The notes under the pieces are model-generated. The model saw nothing but the letters and a program-made list of their open reading frames with translations. It had not been told where the DNA came from and did not search any database. Source: Blastocatellia bacterium (GTDB taxonomy: Bacteria > Acidobacteriota > Blastocatellia > UBA7656). From it: a stretch of 64,000 bases of DNA. The stretch lies in the NCBI GenBank assembly GCA_035275065.1, contig DATENM010000046.1:124001-188000 (forward strand), written 5' to 3'. Each line of letters starts with the position of its first letter. The first letter of the stretch is position 1. This document shows, piece after piece, positions 35,951 to 44,799 of this stretch. The translations under genes were made by a program, and so were the position numbers.

Positions 35951-38794
35951 TTAAGCGGTGCTGGCCAATAGCGACTCATCAATTTCGACAAGCCCTTCGG
36001 ACGCCAAGCCGCGCGGGTAGGTCGCCGCCAGCCACGCAATGACATCCGCGAGCGGCCACTGCGGCCTCAATGATGAGACTCGCGCCCTCGCATTTCGCTC
36101 ATAAGGATTGGTGGTGAACGTCCATAGCTCGGCGGGCGAGAGGTCCATTTGGATCATCTCTACTGTCTGATCCTGACCCGCGCCGATCACCAGCACGTAT
36201 TGAGCGTAGTGCCCGGCGACATTCTTGATCGCGCTGATCGCTGCCGCCGCATTCTCCGACAGCCCGGCGTCCGCCACCAGTCGCGAGTAGTCGCCGATCT
36301 GCTTGCCGATGATCTTCACGCCTGCCGTGTTGGTGATGTCATGCAGTCCGGTGAAGTCTTCATAGGTATGGGTGGCGAGTACCGTCACCGCGTTCTCGCG
36401 CCGCCCGGTGCGCGCGCCTTTCTGAATCACCCGCATGATGCCGGGGTAATACTGCACGATCTTCCACACCTCATCGAAGATCAGCAGCGTCGGGGTGCGT
36501 GTTCCGTCGGCCTTGATCTGGCCAATAGAACGAATGACTCGCGCCGCCACGCGATTTGCCAGGGTCTCGCGCACGTCCTGGGGAAAGGCGTCGAGCGAAT
36601 CGAGTTCGTAAACATCGTATGGCGAGTCGACGGCAAAGTCCGGGTGCGTTGGCGCATCGAGCCAGGGGTGGTTGCGGTACTTTTCGAGCGCCAGTGCCAA
36701 CGTCGCCGCCCGGTCCCTGACCGCTTGGGATTGAAAGGGATAAGTCTCCAGCATCGCCAGGAGGTGGGAATGCGTCGGCTCGTGCTTAGGCCGGTCAGGG
36801 CCGTTGCGCGGCACCTCATTCTTAAACACCTCGGTCACGACGTTCGTAAGGATGTCTTCGGCGATGTTGTCATCCGGCTTGACCCGCGCCAGTTTTATCG
36901 CATCAATGACGACCAGGGCGATCTCGGTCTCGTTCGGCATCTCGCCGTGTTCGAGTCCGGGATAGTCCCAGATGTTGATGGTGCGAGTGTCCTCGACGCT
37001 GAACCGCAGATGTCTTCCGCGCGTGACGTCGACATGCGGCGCGAGCGATTCGCCGAAGTCTACGGCGCGCACCCGCGCTTCGGGCAGGCTGGCGAGCACA
37101 TCATTGATCATACGCGCCATCATCGTTGACTTGCCTGAGCCTGGCTGACCGAGCACCGAGACCAGCGGCGAGATGATACGCGCCCGGTCGAAGAGGTCGA
37201 AGCCAATGAGCCTGCCCGTCGGCGTGGAGCAGAGCGTATGTGGTCGCCGCGCACCTTCCCAGGCGGATTCGGTTGGTGCCAGTGCCGCCAGCGAGTGAGC
37301 AACCTCGGTGAACTCGCGCCCGGTGGGTCTAGCATCCATCTCGCCGACAAGCGCGCGATGGTAAAGGCTGCGCAAACTCGCCGGCTCTTCGCGCGCCGCT
37401 TCGACACCCGGTATGGACTGCATGGCGGTAACCATCTGCTCCGAGTAATGATCAAGGTCGCGGAGTGACTGCTGAAGCTCCGCCCGCGTCCTCGCCGGAT
37501 CAGCGTAGATGATGGCGTAGAAGCGCGTTTGGATGAGCGCTTCCCTGGAACCGGTAATGTGATATCTGACGCTCTCAAGATCAGCGAGCGCCGCCCTCGC
37601 TTCCGGCGTCTGGCGGTGTCGCCCATCAGCCCGAATATGTGTGCGGCGGACCTGGCGGATGCGCCGGTCGAGCCGCTCTACGGCCTTGCGCTGATTGAGG
37701 GTGATGTATTCCGCAACCAGCGTGTGGCGGAAGGTAAGGCCGGGATGAAGCGTCAGGCTGCGTAAGGCGTCAGCCGACACCGTCGGCTGTGGTGGCACAA
37801 ACATCGAGACGATGCAGGCGGGATAAGAGCCATGCATAACGTACCAGCCATCCCCATCAATCGTCTCTCCACAGAGGTAATCACGGATGTCGAAGCCAGG
37901 AACATCAGGAAGGATGGGAACGGTTCCAGCGTTCTGCCGGTGGCCGAGGTAGATGGCCTCCCAGAGCTCATCCCGATCAAACCGCCGCAGCGGTAGAGGA
38001 GATTCACGCTCGACCAGACGGAAGACTTTCTCGGCCTGTTCTCTTGCTGCCTGCTCGTCCTCCAGAATGCGTCGTACCACGCCGTCATCACGGGTGGCAG
38101 CGTAGCTTGAACGAATGGCCCGCGCGAGATGTGATAGCCCTTGCCTCCTGATCTCACGCCCAGCAGCAGGGATGAATGCGCTCAATCCCTTGCTAGTCGC
38201 ATCGCCTGCCAAGCGCACCGGCACGCGCACCCAGACCGAGAGCTTGCCGTGACGGTAGACCCTGGATTCGGCGACCGTCTTGTAGAAATCCAGGTTCATC
38301 GCGTGAAGCAGTGAGGCTTCCGGGTGGGTGAGCGCCTCGTCACCACGCGCCATAAGATGAGCGGCGATGGCACGGCCCGGGTCGGGACCGGATGAAAATC
38401 GGAACTGGATGACGGTTCCTGTTGGTTTCTCAACCGCGAGCATCCGCGCCAGTTCGTCATAGCGCGCTTCGACAACTGAATCAGGGGCGAGCATGGTCGG
38501 TTGTAGTTCGGCCTCGTAGCCTCTGGTGTATGCGCCGTCCGTATGTCGCAATGTCTCTTCATAGATGCCGATGATTGAAGAGTCACGCTTGCGACCGTTT
38601 GGCTGCGCGAGTCTCAGCCTGCGTTCTTCGACTTCTGTGGTGCGCCGGTGACTTGCGGCCTCGGGACTCAGTTTCCAATTTCGCAGATCGCGTTGTGCGC
38701 GCAGTCCAAGGGGCAAGAGGCGCGCGCCAACTCCGAGACCGAGTCCTGCGCCCGCTGCCGTCATAATTCCACTGATGATCGTTATTGCATCCAT
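35951..38794 (-). CDS. virB4: VirB4/TraC-type conjugation ATPase
   Basis: This 947-residue ATPase starts at ATG 38794, preceded by AAGGAGGAG. The N-terminus has a hydrophobic segment (IISGIMTAAGAGLGLGVG), followed by a domain of about 500 residues. The C-terminal motor domain has Walker A VLGQPGSGKSTMMAR near 552, Walker B TLLIFDEVWKI near 770, and the motif AVTVLATHTYEDF after it. VirB4 proteins are the universal energy source of type IV secretion and drive pilus assembly and substrate transfer. Its start overlaps the VirB3-like gene by 13 bases, so the two are translationally coupled. Confidence 0.92.
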   Translation of the reverse strand: MDAITIISGIMTAAGAGLGLGVGARLLPLGLRAQRDLRNWKLSPEAASHRRTTEVEERRLRLAQPNGRKRDSSIIGIYEETLRHTDGAYTRGYEAELQPTMLAPDSVVEARYDELARMLAVEKPTGTVIQFRFSSGPDPGRAIAAHLMARGDEALTHPEASLLHAMNLDFYKTVAESRVYRHGKLSVWVRVPVRLAGDATSKGLSAFIPAAGREIRRQGLSHLARAIRSSYAATRDDGVVRRILEDEQAAREQAEKVFRLVERESPLPLRRFDRDELWEAIYLGHRQNAGTVPILPDVPGFDIRDYLCGETIDGDGWYVMHGSYPACIVSMFVPPQPTVSADALRSLTLHPGLTFRHTLVAEYITLNQRKAVERLDRRIRQVRRTHIRADGRHRQTPEARAALADLESVRYHITGSREALIQTRFYAIIYADPARTRAELQQSLRDLDHYSEQMVTAMQSIPGVEAAREEPASLRSLYHRALVGEMDARPTGREFTEVAHSLAALAPTESAWEGARRPHTLCSTPTGRLIGFDLFDRARIISPLVSVLGQPGSGKSTMMARMINDVLASLPEARVRAVDFGESLAPHVDVTRGRHLRFSVEDTRTINIWDYPGLEHGEMPNETEIALVVIDAIKLARVKPDDNIAEDILTNVVTEVFKNEVPRNGPDRPKHEPTHSHLLAMLETYPFQSQAVRDRAATLALALEKYRNHPWLDAPTHPDFAVDSPYDVYELDSLDAFPQDVRETLANRVAARVIRSIGQIKADGTRTPTLLIFDEVWKIVQYYPGIMRVIQKGARTGRRENAVTVLATHTYEDFTGLHDITNTAGVKIIGKQIGDYSRLVADAGLSENAAAAISAIKNVAGHYAQYVLVIGAGQDQTVEMIQMDLSPAELWTFTTNPYERNARARVSSLRPQWPLADVIAWLAATYPRGLASEGLVEIDESLLASTA

Positions 38795-39138
38795 TGCGAA
38801 TCTCCTCCTTGTATCATCCACAATCTGCGTGGCTCTCTCGCTGAGTCAGCCGGGATAGTGCGGCGATGGCAGGACTTCTCCGTGATCGCCCGCAAGTGGT
38901 GCTGCAACCAGAAAGATCGCCTGCCGATCCGCACAAAGTTGAAGAAGGCGATGCTCAACCCAGCCGCCAGTATCCCGGTCCACAACTCCAGCGGCACTTT
39001 CCAGAGCCTCAGGTCAAGCCAGAACGGCACGCCGTAGCCGATAAGGGTGGCTGCCAGTACAAATTTCCAATCACTGGTGGCGACGCCGAAGCGCACCACC
39101 GGCAGGTAGATGTTCGATCTGATGGGTCGTGGTCGCAT
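38782..39138 (-). CDS. VirB3-like membrane protein
   Basis: This protein of about 118 residues starts at ATG 39138, preceded by GAGGGGAT. Two hydrophobic segments lie at about 20-45 (VVRFGVATSDWKFVLAATLI) and 52-72 (LELWTGILAAGLSIAFFNFV), followed by a basic tail. Size, helix pair and the position between VirB2 and VirB4 genes fit VirB3, a small inner-membrane partner of VirB4. In many systems VirB3 is fused to VirB4; here they remain separate but overlap by 13 bases. Confidence 0.75.
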   Translation of the reverse strand: MRPRPIRSNIYLPVVRFGVATSDWKFVLAATLIGYGVPFWLDLRLWKVPLELWTGILAAGLSIAFFNFVRIGRRSFWLQHHLRAITEKSCHRRTIPADSAREPRRLWMIQGGDSQWMQ

Positions 39139-39163
39139 GTATCCCCTCACGGATAACCGCTTT

Positions 39164-39631
39164 CTAGTTGCCGAGGTCGGTATCAAGATTGACAGCGTTG
39201 CCTTGCGAGAAGCTGTAGATGAGCGATACCGCGCCGCCGAAACCGAGGCACAGCAAGCCGCCGATGATCTGCCTCCCCCACGCCCGTTCGGTCATCAGGT
39301 TGAAGATGCCCCAGCCGACGCCGACCACGCCGAGCAGGAAGAGCAGATTGCGCCCCCACTTGATGGCCTCGCGCACGCCGTTGCCGAGCGACTGGTCATT
39401 GCCGCCGAAGATGGAGCCGCCGGGCGTCTGTGCGAGTGCCGGGTGCACAGCCACAACGATCATTAAAAGGGCCGTAGCACCGATCACCAGCAGCGGTTCG
39501 ATGGCACGAATGATCGCCGCCAGTTGAATCGCACGCTGTCCGAAACGGGCGGCTCGTGAGCTTGCATAAACCTCATCATTGATTCTGTAAGCCTCCGTGC
39601 GCACACCTATCCATTCGATGAACCTTTTCAT
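39164..39631 (-). CDS. VirB2/TrbC-like pilin
   Basis: This is a protein of about 155 residues from the second of two adjacent ATG codons (39634 or 39631). A long signal-like segment (LLVIGATALLMIVVAVHPAL with cleavage after AQ near 68) precedes the mature part. That has two hydrophobic helices (LLFLLGVVGVGWGIFNLMTE and IIGGLLCLGFGGAVSLIYSF) separated by a short charged loop, the hairpin of conjugative pilins. The unusually long N-terminal extension before the signal helix is notable. It is the first gene of the leftward transfer operon, in the usual VirB2 position. Confidence 0.75.
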   Translation of the reverse strand: MKRFIEWIGVRTEAYRINDEVYASSRAARFGQRAIQLAAIIRAIEPLLVIGATALLMIVVAVHPALAQTPGGSIFGGNDQSLGNGVREAIKWGRNLLFLLGVVGVGWGIFNLMTERAWGRQIIGGLLCLGFGGAVSLIYSFSQGNAVNLDTDLGN

Positions 39632-39634
39632 CAC

Positions 39635-39836
39635 TTGCTCCTTAACTGACCTATAAGTTTGTTACCCCGCCCGAAGTGAAGTGACGATCACTCCCTCTCG
39701 TGTGAGGATCTCGCGTCGTCATCGCGGATGAGTTTCGCTCGCGTTGTTAATCAAGGGCTGTGCCACTCGTTCAGCCGGTATCGGCGGCATCCACCTTGCA
39801 GAAGCGACCAGACCGACATTTTGGAGGAACATTCGA
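39635..39836. promoter_or_regulatory. Divergent control region of the two transfer operons
   Basis: About 200 bases separate the leftward VirB2-6 operon from the rightward operon that starts with the transglycosylase. No gene is supported here. The position implies divergent promoters, but I see no clear consensus boxes. Confidence 0.45.
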
Positions 39837-40670
39837 ATGCGAAGATTGATACTCATGGGCGCTACAGCCCTTATGTTGTTTATGGCTTCGATGGCACAGG
39901 CTCAGGAGATGATGCAGCCAAGTCAATTGAGCAGTCTGTTCGCTCGGACTGAGGCGAGAGCAAAGGAGGCAAGACGGAACTTTGAACGTTTGATCGCCTA
40001 TTACCCGGAATTCTTGCCGGAGTTGCAACGGGTCGCGGCAAGGCTCGGAACCCGTCCCGAATGGCTGCTGAATGTGATGGCGTGCGAGTCCTCTTTTGTG
40101 GCTTCGGCCCATAATCCTTTGCCTGGACAGACGGCGAGCGGGCTGCTGCAATTCATCAGGCAAACGGCTGTTGGCCTGGGCACCACGACGGCAGCCGTTC
40201 GCCGGATGACCCCGGTTGAGCAACTACGATTTGTTGAAAAATACTTCACACCCTTCAAAGGCCAATTGAATAGCCTGGCAGATGTCTATCTTGCAGTTTT
40301 TCGGGGCTTCATTATAGAGGGTGGGCCTGAAACGGTGGTGGCCCCTCTCAATAGTTCATCGAAGGAGCGCCAAGCTTATTCGTTAAACAAAGGTCTCGAT
40401 CTCAATGGAGATCGTCAAATCACGAAGGATGAACTCGCCCTGATCGCCTTCGGAGTCGGTAGATTCAGCGGCGCGCAGCGAGTCGCTGAATCGCATCCTC
40501 AAAATAATGCACCTCCGCAAAGAGACATTCCCGTACCTCCGCAACTCCAGATCCTAAACAGATATGTTGTCATTCCGGCTAGCACTAAATCCGAGCAACC
40601 TTCTTCACCGACGAAACCATTTGGAGCATCAACTGTAATACACAAGACCCGCTCGACCTACATTCACTGA
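39837..40670 (+). CDS. Exported lytic transglycosylase-like protein with EF-hand loop
   Basis: This protein of about 277 residues starts at ATG 39837, with TTGGAGGAA upstream. A signal peptide covers 1-23. The SLT-like lysozyme domain has the probable catalytic E84 in NVMACESSFVASAHNP, followed by ASGLLQFIRQTAVGLG. Residues 188-199 (DLNGDRQITKDE) form a textbook EF-hand calcium loop, which is unusual for VirB1-type proteins. The last 70 residues are Pro/Ser-rich and probably unstructured. Enzymes of this type open the peptidoglycan for the conjugation channel. It is the first gene of the rightward transfer operon. Calcium dependence is inferred from the loop. Confidence 0.75.
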   Translation: MRRLILMGATALMLFMASMAQAQEMMQPSQLSSLFARTEARAKEARRNFERLIAYYPEFLPELQRVAARLGTRPEWLLNVMACESSFVASAHNPLPGQTASGLLQFIRQTAVGLGTTTAAVRRMTPVEQLRFVEKYFTPFKGQLNSLADVYLAVFRGFIIEGGPETVVAPLNSSSKERQAYSLNKGLDLNGDRQITKDELALIAFGVGRFSGAQRVAESHPQNNAPPQRDIPVPPQLQILNRYVVIPASTKSEQPSSPTKPFGASTVIHKTRSTYIH

Positions 40671-40684
40671 CCAGTCTTCCCATA

Positions 40685-40741
40685 GGGAGGTGTGTGTGAA
40701 ACGTCACACCCCATGTGTGACGCCAGCGTCACACCCCTCCC
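40685..40741. repeat. Nested inverted repeats with CGTCACAC units
   Basis: CGTCACAC (40702-40709) and GTGTGACG (40715-40722) form a perfect 8-bp palindrome with a 5-base loop. A third CGTCACAC follows at 40727-40734. The outer segments GGGAGGTGTGTGTGA (40685-40699) and TCACACCCCTCCC (40729-40741) are also complementary with one extra pair. It starts 15 bases after the transglycosylase stop. It may be a terminator, an operator, or both. Confidence 0.7.
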
Positions 40742-40885
40742 CTCTTAACCTCCAATCATCATCAACCGAATGCTGTTCCTGCCGCGCCAAATAGCCTGCA
40801 AGCCTCCTTTCCACTCGCACTCCAATACGATTTTGCGTGGCACAAGTCTTGTTGAATGTTATCCACGACGAAAGAGTTATCAGAT

Positions 40886-41146
40886 ATGAGTTATTCGCTT
40901 AAAGATTTCTTGCAGGCTTTCGTCGCCGAGCATGCGCTGACCTCCGGCGGTGAGTTGATCATTGACATCTCGCCGGAAGAGATGCAGGCGCTGGGTGATT
41001 TCTTTATGCGCGGTCTCTGCGGCTGGATGCTCGGCCTCGAAGCTGGCCGTACCCGGCTGATGCTCGTCGAAGTCACTGGGCCTGTCGCAATCACTGAAGA
41101 AACCTCCTGCAAAGAAGTTGATGGTGAGAAAGAAACGATTAACTGA
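40886..41146 (+). CDS. Small protein of the transfer operon, unknown function
   Basis: This is a protein of about 86 residues. ATG 40886 (MSYSLKDFLQAFVAEHALTS) is preferred; ATG 40856 is possible. It is acidic in its middle (DISPEEMQALGDFF) and contains a hydrophobic patch (CGWMLGLEAG). No known domain is recognised and there is no signal peptide. Its end overlaps the beginning of the longest reading of the VirB8-like gene, and its place at the head of the VirB8-9-10 block suggests a role in transfer or its control. Confidence 0.55.
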   Translation: MSYSLKDFLQAFVAEHALTSGGELIIDISPEEMQALGDFFMRGLCGWMLGLEAGRTRLMLVEVTGPVAITEETSCKEVDGEKETIN

Positions 41147-41180
41147 ACGGTTCGACCGAGCCGCTTTGGAAAGGATGACC

Positions 41181-41963
41181 ATGAGCAGCCACGTAAACAC
41201 CGTTGAGCCTCTGGCAGATTTGCGTGAAGTGGAAGAATCCCAAACTTCACAGCCTGAAGATAGAGAAGCAACTAATCCAATGTCAGCCGTTCAAGTCCTG
41301 CACCGCGATCCATCAGACGTTCGCACCATCCTCGGCCTCGCTTCAACCGGGATGTTGCTTGTCCTGTTGATTCTCGTGAGCATCGGCTTGAACTTCTATC
41401 AATACGTCCGTCGCCCCGACCGCATCGTCGTGGATCGCTCGTCTGGCCGGGTGCTTGAGATCAACGACCGGGACTATGGCGAGACCGAGGCAGTGCAGTT
41501 AGGCCCTGACCGGTTGACCGGCGCCGACAAGCAGTATCTCACCGGCGAATTCGTCCGCGCTCTCTATCAGGTAGACCCGGCTACTCGCCCGCGCGACATT
41601 GAGCGCGCCCTCAGGATGATGGTGCCCGACAGCGCTTTGAAGTTCGCGCGCTACCTTAAACAGGAAGGCATCCTTGAGAAGCAACGCGCCGAAAGCTGGC
41701 AGGCCGTTTGGACACCGCAAGACATCACGATTGACGCGGCGGACCCATACACAGTGAGGGTGATTGGTAAGCAAGAGATTACCAAGGTAGTTGTCGGCGC
41801 GACCCAGCACGAGGTGCGCCAATTAAACCTGACGATGAAGCTCGTAGCTGACCCGCAGCGCCGCGCCGACCGCAACCTGCGCTCCGGCTTTCTCGTCGCT
41901 GCCTTTGACTACAAGGAACTGGGATCGGACACGGGCCAGACTTCACAGACACCCCGGCAATAA
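41181..41963 (+). CDS. VirB8/TrbF-like conjugation protein
   Basis: This protein of about 260 residues starts at ATG 41181, six bases after GGAAAGG. It has a cytoplasmic N-terminus of about 50 residues, one transmembrane helix (GMLLVLLILVSIGLNFYQYV, about 57-76), and a periplasmic domain of about 180 residues with the NTF2-like pattern of VirB8. That pattern includes LTGADKQYLTGEFVRALYQV and a C-terminal strand region ending SGFLVAAFDYKEL. VirB8 nucleates the inner-membrane complex and contacts VirB9 and VirB10, which follow directly. Confidence 0.8.
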   Translation: MSSHVNTVEPLADLREVEESQTSQPEDREATNPMSAVQVLHRDPSDVRTILGLASTGMLLVLLILVSIGLNFYQYVRRPDRIVVDRSSGRVLEINDRDYGETEAVQLGPDRLTGADKQYLTGEFVRALYQVDPATRPRDIERALRMMVPDSALKFARYLKQEGILEKQRAESWQAVWTPQDITIDAADPYTVRVIGKQEITKVVVGATQHEVRQLNLTMKLVADPQRRADRNLRSGFLVAAFDYKELGSDTGQTSQTPRQ

Positions 41964-41986
41964 GCTGATTAACACGGAGAAGAGTT

Positions 41987-43219
41987 ATGTCGCAGACGAT
42001 CAAAACATTTTTCATCACGCTGCTTGTGTTAGCCGTCAGTTTGACACCTCCGGTGGAAGCTGCGCAACGGAAAAGGAGAGCGCCGGCGCGTCAGGAGAAT
42101 CGTCAGGAAAGCCGCACGCCCGTCCAAACCATTGCCCCTGTGCCACCGGTCGCTCTTGTTCAGCAACCTGCCGCCGATTACCTGTCGGGTGAGGCGAACG
42201 TCTCGGTCAAAGGCAATATGAATCCGATCATCCGCCTGGGTCTTTCGCCCAATGGTGTGACGATGGTCGAGTTTCCAGTGGCCGATAGGTTTTTCGCCAT
42301 TCATCCCGGCAACAGCGACCTGGTGACAATTGACGATTCGCCCACCAAGGCGACGGATCATTTCCTGGTCATGCGCGCCGGCAGTGGTTTCGCTTCCCCA
42401 ACTATACAGGCTAACGCGGGGCGCGGCCCCGCCACCTCGATCATCGTGCAGATGCAATCGGGAATGGTCGTCACCTTCCTGATCTACCCGGTGCAGTATC
42501 TCTCACAACAGGCTCACCGTTGCGTGGTCGGCTATGACCGCAACGAAGTGGTTAGCGCGCGCCGCGCTGCCGGTCTCGCCGTCAATCTTGATGGCACTGA
42601 GCAGGACAAGCCGAAGACGGCATCGGTGCGCGTGGCGCCGTCGTCCGGGGCGCTTCCAGAGGATGCATCCCTCTCCGCATCTGCCTCCGGTTCGCGCCCC
42701 CGGACGACCAAGTCTCAACCGTCGGTCGCCGAGATCGATACAACACAATCGCCATTAAAGCGTAACAAGAGCGACGCCGGCGACCCTGATCTCGCTGCCC
42801 GCAACGCCTTGGCTGAAGCAGTCAAGTCGCCGAGCCGTTTCAAGAAATGGAATAACCCTGTTCACGGCCTGGCTGTGTCGCTTTCGCCGGTGCGCGATGT
42901 GGATAACCATTCGCGGGTGGTCGTGATCGCCGTCCGCAATATCGAGGGCACGGCGATCCGCGTAGTGCCGGGCGCGCCCGACATCTACGTCCAGACACTG
43001 GATAAGAAAGGCATTCCGCTCCAGATTGAGCAGATCAAGAAGCTCGACGTGGAGACGACCGCTGTTGACGGCGCTATCCCTGCGGGCGCGACCTGTTACT
43101 ACGCGCTGGTGTATGAGACGCCGATACTCGGAGCAAGCCAGCGTCTTCGCATCGCCGTTGCGCAAATCAACGCGGCGGATGAGCCTTCAGCGGCAGAGCT
43201 GACATCTTCCAGGAAGTAG
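41987..43219 (+). CDS. VirB9/TrbG-like conjugation protein
   Basis: This 410-residue protein has a signal peptide (residues 1-25). Residues 70-190 form a beta-rich region (GEANVSVKGNMNPIIRLGLS, VTMVEFPVADRFFAIHPGNS) comparable to the N-terminal domain of VirB9. After a low-complexity Ser/Pro/Arg linker (about 205-265) comes a second beta domain with VVVIAVRNIEGTAIRVVPG. This C-terminal part differs from classic VirB9 and may be a variant outer-membrane-complex domain. Position between VirB8 and VirB10 genes supports the call. Confidence 0.68.
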   Translation: MSQTIKTFFITLLVLAVSLTPPVEAAQRKRRAPARQENRQESRTPVQTIAPVPPVALVQQPAADYLSGEANVSVKGNMNPIIRLGLSPNGVTMVEFPVADRFFAIHPGNSDLVTIDDSPTKATDHFLVMRAGSGFASPTIQANAGRGPATSIIVQMQSGMVVTFLIYPVQYLSQQAHRCVVGYDRNEVVSARRAAGLAVNLDGTEQDKPKTASVRVAPSSGALPEDASLSASASGSRPRTTKSQPSVAEIDTTQSPLKRNKSDAGDPDLAARNALAEAVKSPSRFKKWNNPVHGLAVSLSPVRDVDNHSRVVVIAVRNIEGTAIRVVPGAPDIYVQTLDKKGIPLQIEQIKKLDVETTAVDGAIPAGATCYYALVYETPILGASQRLRIAVAQINAADEPSAAELTSSRK

Positions 43220-43253
43220 TTCCAACGGCAAGTTCGCCCATCAGGAGACTGGT

Positions 43254-44798
43254 ATGAAAAGCAATAGAAGTGGAAGTGGCAACGGCCATCGTGGAGACCA
43301 AGCATTGGGGAGCGGCGTCGGCGTCGAGCATAGCGAACCTGCCGCTTCAGAAGCTCACTCCATTGGCAACGAATATATCGTGTTCGACGCGGAAGGGTTG
43401 GACGCGCCGGCGATAGAAGCAACACCTCAAGGACAGAGTCGCAGGCGGCGCAAGCTCATCATCGGAACACTTCTGATTTTGCTTTTGATCGGAAGCATTG
43501 CCTTCGTGCTGTATTTCATGTTCGGCAGCAACCGCACGCCGCTCAACCTGCGCGTGCGTGACACTCGAACTCAGGAGTTGAAGACGAAGGAAGCGCAACA
43601 TAGCCCCGACGATGTGACTTCCCAGGCCATCGCCGAAGTGCGTAGCGCGACGCCGGAAACCAGTTCACCCGCATCTCCAACTCCTAATGCGCCGAGCGGC
43701 TCTGGTCGCGTTTCACCCAACACGCCCGTCACGGTTCCGATTGAAAGTCTGGGCGGGACGGTCAGTCCTTCAGTCACGGGAGCGACAAGCACGACAACAG
43801 ACGTACCGACAGCGAAGAACACCGGCACTTCTATTACTTCAGGGACGGAACCTATTGACGCGACGCATACCAATAACCAGACAACCGCCACAACCTCACG
43901 ACGTAACCCTGAACATTCGATCCGCTGTGCTGTGCAAGTGGCGTCACCTGCGGCACAGAAGAATTCAATGACACCGCGGACTGTGCCGCATCAGAGTGAA
44001 CCGTCAGGGTCTGAACCTTCCCCTCGCACTGAATCCAGTGTGATCTTACCTGCATTCGGCTCAATGCTGCCGGTGCGAACGCTGGGCACCCTCTACACCC
44101 TGCGATCCGGCTCTCTCGTCCGCCTGGAGTTGATGCGCGACGTGCGCGGGCAAGGCTGGGCGATGCGGAAAGGGACGGTGATCGTAGGAGTAAATCGCGG
44201 CAGCGAATATGATCGCGCCTACCTCGCCATCGTCGGCTTCATTGACCCTGAGTCGGGACGATTCGTGAAGCTTACCGGTGACGTGCTTGGTAGTGACGGC
44301 GGATCAGGACTGCGCGGTCGCCGCCGCTCACTCACGAGCGCCTGGTCACGCACCTTCAGCCGGATCGGGACCTCCGCCGTGAACGTCGCCAGCCTCATGC
44401 TCAGCGGCCTGGGCAACAACTCGGTCGTCGTCAGTGATGCTTACGGCTACCGCGTCGTCAACCCTGTCTCCTCCGAGTTGAGCGGCCTAATCAGCGAGCG
44501 CACCAACCAACAGCAGCGCGGCTTCGTTGAAGTCGCTGCCGGCACCCAAGGCTACGTGATGGTCACTGATCTGCCGCAGGAGATTCGCGGCGTAGACGCG
44601 CTTTCGGAGTTGAGCGCGAAAGAGTTGGCCGAGCGTTCCGATTCGAACGATGTACGCGCTTCGACGGGCCTCAGCGAGCGCGAGTTGGCCGATCTTCTGT
44701 CTTCAGGCTCACCCGAACAGATCCGCGCCGCGATGCCGCGAATGACACCGCAGATGAGGCGTATCGCCGAAGCCGTCATCGCCGAGGCCGGGAACTGA
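43254..44798 (+). CDS. VirB10/TrbI-like conjugation protein
   Basis: This 514-residue protein has an N-terminal cytoplasmic part of about 60 residues and one transmembrane helix (LIIGTLLILLLIGSIAFVLY, about 67-86). A long Thr/Pro/Ser-rich periplasmic linker (about 100-260) follows. The C-terminal beta-barrel region has VILPAFGSMLPVRTLGTLYT, then AMRKGTVIVGVNRGSEYDRA and VGFIDPESGRF. This is the TrbI/VirB10 architecture, linking inner and outer membrane complexes. The usual antenna region (ASLMLSGLG after LTSAWSRTFS) is also visible. The MoxR ATPase gene starts one base after its stop. Confidence 0.85.
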   Translation: MKSNRSGSGNGHRGDQALGSGVGVEHSEPAASEAHSIGNEYIVFDAEGLDAPAIEATPQGQSRRRRKLIIGTLLILLLIGSIAFVLYFMFGSNRTPLNLRVRDTRTQELKTKEAQHSPDDVTSQAIAEVRSATPETSSPASPTPNAPSGSGRVSPNTPVTVPIESLGGTVSPSVTGATSTTTDVPTAKNTGTSITSGTEPIDATHTNNQTTATTSRRNPEHSIRCAVQVASPAAQKNSMTPRTVPHQSEPSGSEPSPRTESSVILPAFGSMLPVRTLGTLYTLRSGSLVRLELMRDVRGQGWAMRKGTVIVGVNRGSEYDRAYLAIVGFIDPESGRFVKLTGDVLGSDGGSGLRGRRRSLTSAWSRTFSRIGTSAVNVASLMLSGLGNNSVVVSDAYGYRVVNPVSSELSGLISERTNQQQRGFVEVAAGTQGYVMVTDLPQEIRGVDALSELSAKELAERSDSNDVRASTGLSERELADLLSSGSPEQIRAAMPRMTPQMRRIAEAVIAEAGN

Positions 44799-44799
44799 T

